NCBI GenBank assembly: GCA_028023455.1 | Contig: JAQFVV010012446.1 | Span: 2,542,001-2,606,000 of the forward strand | Origin: Epiperipatus broadwayi | Lineage: Eukaryota; Onychophora; Udeonychophora; Euonychophora; Peripatidae | Direction: 5' to 3' | Length of the DNA: 64,000 nt | Shown: positions 32,830 to 43,729 of the stretch, piece by piece | How the letters are laid out: each line of letters starts with the position of its first letter | Position numbering within the stretch: the stretch's first letter is position 1 | Translations under genes and position numbers: made by a program | The notes under the pieces: model-generated | What the model was told of the DNA's origin: nothing | Databases searched by the model: none | What the model saw: the letters and a program-made list of their open reading frames with translations, nothing else

Positions 32830-33610
32830 GTTTAATAAATTTATAATTACAAATTATTTATTATATTTATCCAATATTCATTACAAGATAATACATGTCA
32901 AAAAGAAAAAAAGTTGTAACCCTCTTGCAGTCTGACATTTTCTATTTTTCCACCTGGTGAGAGTTTTTGATTTCTGTTCATATAAAATCTTTATTTTACA
33001 CTAAAACTCAAAAAATTGGATTTGATTTCTACTTAATTTTATAAATGAATAATATTCTAAAAATCATGCTTGGTCATTTTAAATACTTAAAAACTGTCCA
33101 GACATGTGAGGGAGAACCCCAAATAACTGGAATTGTTTCTATTTATGTGCCTGATGTAGTATATGCTTCACCTGTTACTAACTGCTTGCAGGGACTCTAC
33201 TGCATCAATCTGCCAAATAAAATCACCATGTGAAATTGTGGGGCTTTCAGAAACCCTTCTGAATAAATCTTCCAAATGACATCACTGTGTAAAATCATGG
33301 GGCCACATAACACATTGTTTTATAAAGTGCATTTTACATTTTTGTCATTTTTTTATAATGACCGAAAAGTTTGCCAGTGTGAAATTCTGTTTTCATTTAT
33401 AGAAAATGGCAAGGAAAAAAGATGTAATGCTTGAAACAGATTACAATAAAACTGATCTCATAAAAACACAAGTTTATGGGTAGTTTAATTATAATGTTAA
33501 ATTTTCCAAGTCCCTAAAAAGTGTCACAAGTCAAATCCAAAGTCAAAACAATGCTGTTTTTTTTTTTACGCAAACACATTTTCTCTCAAATTTAGTATTA
33601 ATAATTATAT
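32830..33610. other. No gene seen
   Basis: AT-rich. The 62-codon frame at 33045-33233 has no recognised motif. Confidence 0.4.
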
Positions 33611-33639
33611 TTATAAAATGCATACTCATTACTTTAAAG

Positions 33640-33835
33640 TAATATATATTAAGGCTACAACCTTAAAACTATGCACCTGAAAAAATGACAGTAGGAATCT
33701 CTACAAATCAAAAAATGACAGTAGGGACCTCTTTAAATCTTTAACACATACTTGTGTTAAAGATTTGCAGAGGTCCCTACTGTCTATTTTTCAGGTGCAT
33801 AGTTTTAAGGTTGTAGCCTTAATATATCTTACTTC
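33640..33835. repeat. Palindrome of family 3 ends
   Basis: TTAAGGCTACAACCTTAAAACTATGCACCTGAAAA is inverted as TTTTCAGGTGCATAGTTTTAAGG, with GACAGTAGGGACCTCTTTAA and its inverse inside. The outer-end arms of family 3 are joined head-to-head. Confidence 0.75.
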
Positions 33836-33839
33836 AAAT

Positions 33840-34870
33840 TTAGTTTGTAATGGTCAGGAATTTTATCTACAGTTTCTGAAACTTTTGGGTGATGTGGTAA
33901 AATGTACATATCCTGTATTGTGACAAAGAAAAGAGTGCAAGCTTCACCCTCACAAAGTGTGATCTCAAATTCTTGAGTGTGAAACACTTTTCAATTAAAT
34001 TCAGCATGATCAAGCTCATCTATCAGCCATATTCACTTGATCTTAGTTCTTGAAATTTTTTCTAATCTGTCAAATGAAAATATGTCTCCATTTTTTTTTT
34101 GTTGATTTAGAACTTCCAGATTACCTTGAAAAATGAAAAAACATGTCTAGACCAGTGCATTGCATCAAATGGATAATCATTTGAAAGAGATTAAATTTAT
34201 AACCAATAAATAAACAATTTGGGGTATCTCTATGATAAACACAATCACAGAAGTTTATGTAAGCACTCCTTTTTAAAATAACTGAATTTTTTATAAAAGT
34301 TTTTTTTTAATGTAAACAAAGAAGTTAGATTCATAATAAATCTTGTTAAATTCTGCTTTAAAATTTAATATTTGTTTTTTAATAATTACAATATTTGAAA
34401 ATATTTTAAAACCATGTAAATTCTAATGGATATAATACATGCTATGGGAGGGGGGTTCTTTATATTCTGGTCAAGTTTATTAACCTCCATTTCTAAAAAT
34501 AAAATATAAATGAATAAATTAAAAATTTATATATGTATCTATTTTTGTTTTTAAAAATAATCAACCAATTAGTGTGTAAAAATAATCAAAAATATTTTAT
34601 AAGCAAGCAAAAAATGTTTTGTTTATTTCAAAATCTGTGCATGAAAGCTAGATCAGATGGAAATGAACATTCTCTCAGCATTTTTTCCATCATAGAACAA
34701 AAAAATAAGTCCTTACATTTTAGGTGTGATCTGTATGATTTCTTTGTAATTTTTTTAAAATGTTATAAATAAAAAATAGAAGTCAAATTTTTTTTAAAAA
34801 AATGCTTCCACTACAATCTAACACTGCAGAACAATTATGCTTTTTTTAAGAAAACATCCAATGATTCTCA
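33840..34870. other. No gene seen
   Basis: AT-rich. The 79-codon frame at 34533-34772 has no domain character. Confidence 0.4.
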
Positions 34871-34879
34871 ACAAATATT

Positions 34880-35450
34880 AGTTATTACATTACCATCAAA
34901 CACATTACATGACTATACAGCTGGTCTGGAGGTGGGTGACAATGATAGAGATTTTGAATTCTATCTGTCTGTGTTTATGTAAACAAAGCTTGTTAGGAGC
35001 TATTGGTAAAGCTCTATCTAGTGATCATAAAATGCAAGCTAAAGGCAAGTTACAAAATTTATAACTTGTTTTGTTTATCATAAATGTACCCTTGAAGGTT
35101 TTTGCAATGATATATTACAGAAGCTTTTACTATATGGTGAAACTGAACTGATTTCAGACCCATATAGCTATCTAGTTTGTTAAGCTGGATTTGAAGACAT
35201 TACGTGTCTGAGAAATTTCATGTTTTCAAGCTGATAGAAATGTGTTTGATAAATGCTGATGTTAGAGTTAGTATTTGGATCTAGTTTCTAGTCTTCTAAC
35301 CCTTCACTGATGTGAGCCACCTAGCTTGAAACCATGGTCTGGAAGTGGGAGACAACAAAAGAGATATTGAAATCTCTCTCTCTCTCTCTCAGCGTTTATG
35401 TAAACAAAAGCTTGTTAGGAGCTTTTGGTAAAGCTCCATCTAGTGATCAT
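34880..35450. mobile_element. Family 2-related repeat, two partial units
   Basis: CAGCTGGTCTGGAGGTGGG and AAACAAAGCTTGTTAGGAGC (34920-35040) recur at 35330-35450 (ATGGTCTGGAAGTGGGAGAC, AAACAAAAGCTTGTTAGGAG). A (TC)n stretch lies at 35373-35390. A diverged hammerhead lies at 35298-35352. Confidence 0.6.
35298..35352 (+). ncRNA. Hammerhead-like motif, family 2 variant, decayed
   Basis: The core reads CTGATGT (35307-35313, invariant A lost). Helix II is GAGC/GCTT, then GAAA and a palindromic CCATGG before UC. Confidence 0.55.
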
Positions 35451-35459
35451 ATATATATA

Positions 35460-36770
35460 TATCCCAGCAGTATTTAAATTTTAAAAAAATCAAATTGAAT
35501 TCAACATAACTTCAACAATCTTATTTAGTTTTTAGATCGGATGTATAAGAAATAAAAAATCAAAAATAAAATGCTAACTAAAATAAATATATATTTACTA
35601 AAAAAGAAAGAGTGACCATATATATTAGAACTGTACATTTGAGTTTAATTAAATTTTAATATTTTTGCCTGCATACTTTCCAGTAATCTTTATTTAATTT
35701 TCAAATGGAATAAAAAATAGCATTCATAAATAAGTTAATTTGACAAGTTGTATGAATTGTTCCTTCTGTTTTTATTATTATTACTTTGTAATATCCCATG
35801 AATTCTAAATAAAGTTCCATTTGAAATATGAATTGTGCAATGACTATATAAACCACTCCGTCAATCACAAATATGTCTGCATATGGTTCACTATTTTATT
35901 TATGTAATATTTTGTGATCTGCAGAAATCTTTTCTGTCTAAAATACTTCAAGACTTCTTGTTAATCAATGGCCCTTTTGAAAATTAAGATAATGAAAATT
36001 AACGGAACTCAAAAATTTTTACAAAAAATATTAAAAAAATTATCTAAATAATAACTTTTAAAATTTGAAATCTGATTGGTAAAAGACAAATGATTACATT
36101 AGAGCATGCTCAGAGTAAATGCATCACTTAGTTTTTCCAGCTAATCTTTTCCTTTAGGTGCTAGCATAATCCTGTCACTCGTTATTCTGTAAATTGTTGA
36201 CGAATACAATTTGTCAATTCAGTGTTCTGCCAAAAAACTCAAACTTTTACCAAGATCTTACAATGTGCAGATAATGTCACTTCATATGGAAATAAGAATT
36301 GATTTGTGATTTATGCAGTTGTAATATATTGTTTTGATGTATATTATAATATTTAATGGATGTTCAGATGGAAATATTTTGGTATGTAAAATTTTCCGTT
36401 TATAAATATTTTAATTGGAAAGCCCTTTCTAGGACAGTAATTAATCAAGGTTAACTGCCAAAGGCAAAGAGAGTAAGTAAAATTGTCAGTGCTTATGCAA
36501 TCAAAAAGTATCCCTTTTTTGATGGTCACTCTTAGCCTAACATAGAGACAAAAAACAACCAAAGTATCACAAAACTTTCTGATTTTCCTACTTTTGCAAT
36601 AAACTCTTTCACTGGTAATTCCAGTATTATATTTAGTGGATATTCAGATGGAAATATTTTAGCATGTGGAATTTTCCAAAGCTCTTGCTAGCACAGTAAC
36701 CAATCAAAGTTAACTTCCAGAGGCAAAGAGAGAAAGTAAACATCTGTGCTTATGCAATCAAAGGAGATTT
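35460..36770. repeat. No gene; ~150-bp direct duplication at its end
   Basis: 36350-36520 and 36630-36770 are diverged direct copies (ATTCAGATGGAAATATTTT.., GGCAAAGAGAG.., GTGCTTATGCAATCAAA). The rest is AT-rich and featureless. Confidence 0.6.
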
Positions 36771-36774
36771 CTCT

Positions 36775-37205
36775 TTTGAAAAATATTTCTGTAGTGCAAT
36801 TTTACCTACACCCCTCTCACACAAGATCAGGGGCTGGTGGATAATTTCTAGTCTAATGAATGACTAATAAAAATTATGAATATAATTCCATTGAGTGGTT
36901 TGTGTCAGAATTGTGGGAGCAGTACGTTTGAAACTTATCAATTAAACTGCAGTACATGGCTATATATTCATACTGAACAATGATAAAGATAAGACATTGT
37001 GATGTAGGCCAATTGATGAGTGCTGATTCAGCATGAAATATGGATTTTGGGGTCATATATCTTTTTCACATGTCTTTGGTCATATGTTTATAATTACACC
37101 CTCCACAAAGTTTTAAAAGTGGATAAAAACCACTCCCTACTTTGTGTGAGAATGGTATAGTGAAAATTGTACTACAGAAATGTTATTCATTAAGTGGATA
37201 ATTTC
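36775..37205 (+). mobile_element. Family 1B repeat with terminal inverted repeats
   Basis: AATATTTCTGTAGTGCAATTTT at the left and AAAATTGTACTACAGAAAT at the right mirror the 8532-8974 element. The internal order matches as well. Confidence 0.7.
37000..37062 (+). ncRNA. Hammerhead ribozyme motif, family 1B, core mutated
   Basis: CCAA, helix II GTGCTGATTCAGCAT, GAAA and TTGG are kept. The core begins TTGATGA and the triplet region reads ATT. Confidence 0.6.
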
Positions 37206-37214
37206 TAAATTAAT

Positions 37215-37335
37215 GGATGACATTGATTACTCTGGTTGGCACAGGGTGGCACTACTGTATGGAGAGTTTTGCCTTGTTTATAAACAATTATGTGCTAGTA
37301 TAAGAGATGGTGATCATGTGTGAATAAAAATTATT
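37215..37335 (+). mobile_element. Family 2 repeat, right-end fragment
   Basis: Contains ATTACTCTGGTTGGCACAG, GGCACTACTGTATGGAGAG and AAGAGATGGTGATCATGTG. Confidence 0.65.
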
Positions 37336-37609
37336 AATATAGATTCACCTTTGATCTATCCTAGCAAGAGCTCTAATAAAATAATTAGAAAATTCCACAT
37401 ACTAAAATATTGCCATCTGAAGAGTGTTAACTATCATATTATATTACTTGGCCTACCAGTTGAAGGGTTTATTACAAAAGTGAGACAATTAGAGAGCTTT
37501 GCAATATTTTGGTTTCTTACACCTGCTTTGTCTATATTAGTCCAAGAGTAACAATCAAAAGAAAATTCCTTTTGATTGTATAAACACTGACAGTTTTGTG
37601 TTTTCATGA

Positions 37610-38135
37610 AGATTAGTTGTATTTATATATTGGACTATTTCTATCATCTAATATGAGTATTGAATGTCTTTAGAAAAATTTGACTTTATTCAAATATTCC
37701 AAATACATTCAACTGTTAGTAATAGCACACAGGTTAGTAATAGCAAAATGTTTTGAGAAGTATTATTCTTCCCTCTTCTTGTGTTTCTGGTTAGGTCAGT
37801 GCCAGTACTAGCACAGGAATCGAACCTGGATCCTTAGATTCTTGAGTACTAATTTTTAAGATAATGCTCTGCATTACCTTAAAAATTAATACTCAAGAAT
37901 TCAAAAGTCCAGCTTCGATTCCCATGCTAGTACTGTCACTTATCAGGCCAGCAACGCCTGAAGAAAAGGAGAGAATAATACCTCTCAAAATGTTGTGCAT
38001 ATATTAACCTGTTTGATGTGCTATTAATAACAGTTGCAAGTATTTGGAATATTTAAATAAAGTTACATTTTTCTAAAGACATTCAATACTCATATAGATG
38101 ATGGAAATAGTCCAATATATAAACACAACTCAGTT
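37610..38135. mobile_element. Fold-back repeat, family 5 (about 250-bp arms), hammerhead-like ends
   Basis: TATATTGGACTATTTCTATC at the left is inverted as GATGGAAATAGTCCAATATA at the right, and most of the arms pair. The right arm holds CCTGAAGA (37958-37965), then an imperfect AAGGAGAG..CCTCTC hairpin, then AAAAC. This looks like the CTGANGA, helix II, GAAAC order with GAAAC lost to a likely CpG change. The centre carries a B-box-like GAATCGAACCTGG. It is non-coding. Confidence 0.65.
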
Positions 38136-38449
38136 TTACTTGTTTTCTCAGCCTTGGGTAATTAATCTTGATTGATTACATTTAAGCAAAAGGTTTCTAT
38201 TTAAGTAATTATAAATGGAAAACTTCACATACTAAAATATAAGGAAAAAACCTTCTTCTTAAGTAGTTAGTAGATCAAGTTCAAACCAATTTTTTTCAGA
38301 GAATTTCTAAATATAATTAGATTTTTTTTAAAGATAATTATCCTGCAAACAATTTGGCTAACAATCCAATTATTGAATGGCAAATGGGTATCTGGACATT
38401 CTTACTAAAAAGTAAAAGTAAATCAGGAAAACCTTAAGAGAAACCAATA

Positions 38450-39260
38450 AAACACCACATAACCTACAAGTTATTACACGATGTTAGCTTATACATTGCT
38501 ATTCATAAGCATATTCTTCTCACTACTGTTGTGCCACCTAGGGACAGCTTTAATAATCAATAGATGCCATACTGTAGTGTTTAATTAATTATCATTGATA
38601 AAACCATAAACTAAAAACTACTCTGGAGATATTTGAATAGAACAACCGTGAGTAAGGATTTATCAAGAACTACTATATGGCATCTATTAATTACTAAAGC
38701 TTACCCCAGATGGCATAATAGTAGAGAAGAATTTGCTAATAAAACATCACGTGCATCAGTTAGCCTAAACTTGACTAATCAGTAAATGCCAAATGCTTAA
38801 TAAATCCTTATATAATACTGTTCTTTCCATATTCACAGACTAGTTTCAAGCTTATGGCTTTCTTCCTGGCCAAAGGACTGAAAGGTGGCAGTCATTAAAA
38901 AGATTAAAAACAGAATAACTGAAAGCAGATCTATATGTCTAGATAAGCAAGTTGGCTTAAATTAAAAATATTATTTTTAAAATTTTGGACTGGTTGCTGG
39001 ATAGGCAACAACAACAAAAAAAGAATAAAAAATGGCTGATTGAGGAAAGTTGCATTAGATTAAAAAAATCCATGTGCAATAGACCAAGATCTAAAATTCC
39101 CCAATTATGAGCAAGAAACTAATCTGAGGATATTGGATGGGACAACACAGGAAGATATGTGTTAAGCACTGCGTTTTGGCATCTACTAATTACTAAACTT
39201 TACACTAGGTGGCATGACTGGAGTGGTTGAAGGAGAATTAACAATTAAAAACTTTACATG
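38450..39260. mobile_element. Family 2 repeats, two decayed units
   Basis: First unit 38450-38760 (TGTGCCACCTAGGGACAG.., TTACCCCAGATGGCATAATAG). Second unit 38800-39260 (AGACTAGTTTCAAGCTTATGG.., GGATATTGGATGGG, TTTACACTAGGTGGCATGAC). Hammerhead cores are lost in both. One keeps helix II AAGC/GCTT and GAAACTAGTC on the minus strand near 38839-38862. Confidence 0.6.
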
Positions 39261-39264
39261 ATGG

Positions 39265-39960
39265 TACTAAAAATTAGGTGATATCAAACTGATGTACTGC
39301 TACAGGCCATATAAATGCCATTTTGCCAGAGTGATCCCTATCCATTTAGATACTCAAACCTTTTCACAATTACACATTCATTGGTTCTACGCTGGCGTGC
39401 TCACACGCACATATATAAGTAAATATTTCATTTACATATAAAATTTATGCTTATATAAATAGATATATCTTAGCTGATTATTTTATATATCTATAATTGA
39501 ATAATTTTAATTTACTAATTAATCAGTACACATCAATATTCAACTTTATTAAGATTACACCTTTATTAATTTATAGGTAAATTTTATAAATAAACCTTCC
39601 TTTCGATCTTTACATATAAAAACATACAAGGCTTTTTATTGACCCATTTGCTTAATGATAAAAACACCGTGATTTTACAACCTGCTGTAACCTATATTAA
39701 GTGTATGTCGAGTAACGCTCATCGAAAATTAGCTTAATGCCAGACCATCTCAATTTTTATCACTTCACCGATCTTTATCTACTGCACTTGGAATTGACAT
39801 TTTATCACAGCTGGTGAGATTCAGAAGGAAAAAAAATATCTAGATTTTATATAGATATAATAAATAGTGCATTCGATGCGCTGCAAACTGTTTCCATCTC
39901 AAACTTTTCATATTTTAAAGAAAAAAAGTTAATGTAATTAAAACGATTAAATATCACTTT
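39265..39960. other. No gene seen
   Basis: AT-rich. Nothing recognisable. Confidence 0.4.
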
Positions 39961-39968
39961 TTATTGCC

Positions 39969-40375
39969 ATGATTATTAAAGTACTACCATCATCATTTTT
40001 AATCAGTACTGATTCACAGTCGAATGTTCTCCGATCTATAGTTTCTCTTCTCTGCACCGCACCAACAGACTTTCTAACTTCATTTACCTATCTCACATCT
40101 GGTCTGTTCATAGGTCTACTACAAATCCTCAGGATCTCATTTGAGATTTTGATTGTCTATATATTATCATCTCTTCTAGAAATATGCCCAATCCCATCTC
40201 CATTTCAATCTCTTAATCTCTGTTATTGACAGCAGCGATATCTTTTGATTCCTTCATTCAAGTATTTCGCTTCCAATCTCTTCTTGTTACTTGTAACATA
40301 TACCATACTTTGTTGAGTGGTTTAAAATCTCTATACTGCTTTTTTGTTAAGTCTTTAAGTCCTGGATTCATGCAC
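39969..40375 (-). mobile_element. RTE-type LINE, 3'-end fragment
   Basis: Its antisense translation parallels the antisense of the 42.46-42.78 kb RTE end (FLTSFTYLTSGLFIGLLQIL against FLISSIHLTCGLFLGLLQSL). On the minus strand it therefore encodes a decayed RTE C-terminus. Confidence 0.75.
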
Positions 40376-40379
40376 AGGA

Positions 40380-40740
40380 ATTTTTTTTTTTAATGTTAAA
40401 TTATTTCTACCAAAAGCAGTCCAGATGTTATTAAATTCAGATGAAACCGTATTTTAAAAATACAAGCACATATATTAAAACCTTTTTTCTTCAATCTAAT
40501 AAATATTTATTTCTTATTGCTATGCTGTGATCCTCCAAATGTTCGACATGATATCAACAAGACAAGTAATTATACACGCACCTAACTTCAAATGTGAAAC
40601 GTGTCTTTAAAAAAAAGTTGATAAAAAATATTTACGGAATTTTTATTGTGGCCATATTTAAAACATATTTGAATTTATTCATCGTTTTATTTTTTACCAG
40701 TAAATTAAATTGCCAAAAAAAAAAAAAAACTATCGTGCAC
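40380..40740. other. No gene seen
   Basis: AT-rich spacer with A- and T-runs. Confidence 0.4.
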
Positions 40741-40848
40741 ATTATTTTAAATATATAGGGTATATGAGCACAGACTTTCACACCACCCACCACTCTCCAC
40801 TCTATCTAATAACACTGATACACTTAAACACATATATGTTGAAGATAA

Positions 40849-40907
40849 ATAATCACCAATATGCGTATTTCATGCTAAACCAGCAATCATCAGTTGGTCC
40901 AGATTAT
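40849..40907 (-). ncRNA. Hammerhead ribozyme motif, family 1, intact
   Basis: On the minus strand: outer helix I ATAATC (complement of 40902-40907) pairs perfectly with GATTAT (complement of 40849-40854), and inner CCAA pairs with TTGG. The core is CTGATGA (40887-40893), helix II TTGCTGGTTTAGCAT, GAAA (40868-40871), and TACGCATA giving triplet AUA. This is the best-preserved family 1 copy in the window. Confidence 0.85.
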
Positions 40908-41235
40908 CATCTCTACACATATATACTATAAGTGCTCAGATATATATTAAGAAAGACAATCTTCATACTTTAATGGACAGGCTTCAATCTACTCCACACT
41001 CCAACTCTTCAACCGTCTACACATATATACTATAAGTGCTCAGATATATATTAAGATAGACAATCTTCATATTTTAATGGACAGGCTTCAATCTACTCCA
41101 CAAGAGTTGGAGTGTGGAGTAGATTGAAGCCTGTCCATTGAGTTGGAGTGTGGAGTAGATTGAAGCCTGTCCATTAAAGTATGAAGATTGTCTATCTTAA
41201 TATATATCTGAGCACTTATAGTATATATGTGTAGA

Positions 41236-41300
41236 GATGATAATCTGGACCAACTGATGATTTCTGTTTTACCATGAAATACGTATATTGGTGATTATTT
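41236..41300 (+). ncRNA. Hammerhead ribozyme motif, family 1, helix II broken
   Basis: ATAATC/GATTAT, CCAA/TTGG, core CTGATGA (41254-41260), GAAA (41276-41279) and TACGTATA are all kept. Helix II has decayed to TTTCTGTTTTACCAT. It is the mate of the intact motif at 40849-40907. Confidence 0.7.
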
Positions 41301-41411
41301 ATCTTTTCAACATATATGTGTTTAAGTGTATCAGTGTTATTAGATAGAGTGGAGAGTGGTGGGTCGTGTGAAAGTCTGTGCTCATATACCCTACATATTA
41401 CATATATATAG

Positions 41412-42731
41412 ACACGGGTATATAATAAGCCTATAATTTTAGCAAAGTTATATACCAAATGTCTAAATGATAAAGATGTACCGGAAGATTGGAAGAATGC
41501 AGTAATAATATTAATATTTAAAAAAGGTGATAAAGAAGATATTAGAAATTACAGACCAATCAGCCTTTTATCAGTTTTATATAAAATTTTTACCAAGATA
41601 ATTACAACTCGTCTACAGAGAACTTTGGATTTCCACCAACCAAGAGAACAAGCTGGATTTAAAAGTGGTTTTAGTACAATAGATCATATCCAGGTATTGA
41701 GAGAAGTCATAGAAAGGACAAATGAATATGAGTTGTCATTATGTTTTGGATTTGTAGATTATGAAAAGGCATTCGATTCTATACACATTTCTTCAGTGAT
41801 TAAAGCATTGAATCATCAAGGTATAGATCCAGGATATTGTCATATTTTAAAGAATATTTATAAAAATGCAACAGCAACAATTAGATTACATAATGATACT
41901 GGGAAAATCAACATTGAGAAAGGTGTAAGACAAGGTGACTCCATATCTCCAAAACTTTTTACAGCAGTGCTGCAAGAAGTATTTTGTGGATTAAAATGGG
42001 AAACTAAAGGAATGAAAGTAAATGGAGAGTATTTAAGTCATTTAGATTTTTCGGATGTAGTTGTTTTTGCAAATAATGCTTCAGAGCTGCAGGAAATGTT
42101 GCAGGAGTTAGCAGATGAAAGTAGAAAAGTAGGACTAAATATAAATGTTTAAAAGACTAAAGTAATGTTTAATCGATTTGCTCAAAGTATGAAAATAAAG
42201 ATTGATTATGAAGAATTAGAAGAAGTTAACAGTTACAAATACCTTGGTCACATTATTAATACAGATGGAAACGTAATGGAGGAAATTAATCATAGAATTA
42301 AACTTGGTTGGAGTGCTTTTGGTAGAAATAACTTGATACTAAAAGGAAATATGCCTATGTGTTTGAAAAGAATGGTTTTTAACAAATGTGTTTTACCAGT
42401 TCTTACTTATGGATCTGAGACTTGGACACTTAATAGAAGAGCAATACAGAGACTTCAGACCACTCAAAGGAGTATGGAGAGATGTATGTTGGGAGTAACA
42501 AGAAGAGATCGAAAACGCAATGTATGGGTAAGACAGCAAACAGGTGTTACTGACCTTATTGAAAAAATTAAAAGATTGAAATGGAGTTGGGCTGGACATA
42601 TTGCTAGAAGAAATGATAATAGATGGACAATTGAAATTTTAAACTGGATTCCAAGAGATTGTAAAAGACCCAGAAAGAGACCACATGTGAGATGGATGGA
42701 TGAAATAAGAAAATGTGCAGGGGTGTTGTGA
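41412..42731 (+). pseudogene. RTE reverse transcriptase and C-terminal region, broken
   Basis: An open frame runs from 41412 (after a TAG at 41409) to a TAA at 42150-42152, then continues in the same frame to a TGA at 42729-42731. In order it encodes: the fingers motif LIFKKGDKEDIRNYRPISLL; QAGFKSGFSTIDHI; motif A FVDYEKAFDSI; motif B VRQGDSISPKLF; motif C as FSDVVVF; KTKVMFNRF; LPVLTYGSETWTLN; and the C-terminal GHIARRNDNRW..RPHVRWMDEIRK. Motif C normally reads FADD; here the second catalytic Asp is Val. The in-frame TAA replaces the codon before KTKVM, where Gln is usual. The endonuclease half is missing. It is dead, but less decayed than other copies here. Confidence 0.85.
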
Positions 42732-42822
42732 AAAAGAGAAGCTAAAGATCGGAGAAGATGGATTAAAATTGGAGAGACCTTCATCCTGCAGTGGATTGAT
42801 AATGGTTGATGATGATATAATA
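41412..42822 (+). mobile_element. RTE-type LINE, 5'-truncated
   Basis: The best RTE copy in the window. It starts abruptly at the family 1 fold-back boundary inside the reverse transcriptase and runs to a 3' end with GATGATGATATAATA, typical of RTE elements ending in short repeats rather than poly(A). Other copies lie at 105-345, 23820-24575 and 39969-40375. Confidence 0.85.
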
Positions 42823-42899
42823 AGCCTGTGTTTCAGTTATCATTTGTTTTTCTATATCTTTCATTACATTATGGTTTGGAGCACAGATAAAATGGCATA

Positions 42900-42992
42900 A
42901 TCTGGAGCTTATGGTCCACGAATAACGCCTAAATCTGTCACCTCCAGGATTCAAATTTCTAATGAATACAAGAGAGATAAAGCCAGTTGATT
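42900..42992 (+). mobile_element. SINE fragment, low identity
   Basis: TCTGGAGCTTATGGTCCACG..CCTCCAGGATTCAAATTTCT..AAAGCCA resembles the 3' two-thirds of the tRNA-derived SINE. Confidence 0.45.
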
Positions 42993-43239
42993 ATTTCATC
43001 AATTTCATAGTAATTATCTATATGCATTTCAATATTGTAACGCAAAAATAATTACCCTCAGGCCTATGGTTCAACCTGGCCCTTGAAAGTCTAATCCGGC
43101 TTTCACACATTTTTAAAATATGTTTATGAAGCAGATGTCAATTTTAAAAAAAAGTTGCATTCTTAAAAAAAAGAAGATTTCAATTAACTTCGGTTTATGA
43201 AGACGTCATCGCATTTATGATTTGCACGTAGTTTTTTCT

Positions 43240-43725
43240 CACTACATTTGCGCCAGCTAGTGTAATTTTAGTAATCAGCGGAGGTCAGATGGTATAGCTT
43301 AATAAGCTAATGCTATTCCAGAAATCCAAATATACCGAGACTAGTTTTTAGATTATGGCTTTCATCAGTGAAGTTCTTTAGATTTTTGTGCAATGCAGCT
43401 GAATCTTTTAAATCTAATGCACTTAAGGTCTAGCAGTCATCTTTTACTTCTCTGTTTCATTATCAAAGTACTAACCTAAATTGAAAAATCTATTATTTTA
43501 ATCGTTTCTTTCAGAAAATTTAGATATTCCCAAACAGGAACAAAATCTCTATTATTTTATTCTTTAATCTAAAAAAAAATATTAAAAAAAAAGTAACTTA
43601 TTACAGATAGATCAACAAGTTTTACAGGTTACTGACGTAAGTGAATTACGCCATTGTTTATTAAAGTTTATATTATGCGGCGAGGGAAAAAAAATTGCTG
43701 CTGAATGGAAAATGGTGTCATGTGA
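43240..43725. mobile_element. Family 2 repeat, one arm plus distal end
   Basis: TTTGCGCCAGCTAGTGTAAT, the ribozyme segment and AATGGTGTCATGTGATATTTT mark a family 2 copy with diverged arms. Confidence 0.6.
43330..43385 (-). ncRNA. Hammerhead ribozyme motif, family 2, decayed
   Basis: On the minus strand: TTCA, core CTGATGA (43362-43368), helix II AAGCCATAATCTA, AAAA in place of GAAA, then CTAGTC. Confidence 0.55.
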
Positions 43726-43729
43726 TATT

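Larger units (their letters stand above)
40745..41411. mobile_element. Family 1 fold-back repeat with two hammerheads
   Basis: The arms 40745-41100 and 41100-41400 are inverted copies (CACAGACTTTCACACCACCC against GGGTCGTGTGAAAGTCTGTG). Near the centre, 60-70 bp segments are further duplicated (ATGGACAGGCTTCAATCTAC twice, and its complement twice). The RTE copy begins directly at its right end. Confidence 0.8.

Noticed and set aside
39969-40229. 86-codon plus-strand frame as a membrane-like protein
   Set aside because: It is the antisense of a decayed RTE 3' end; the hydrophobic look is a by-product.
42393-42784. Minus-strand frames of 68 and 106 codons
   Set aside because: They are antisense shadows of the RTE C-terminal coding region.
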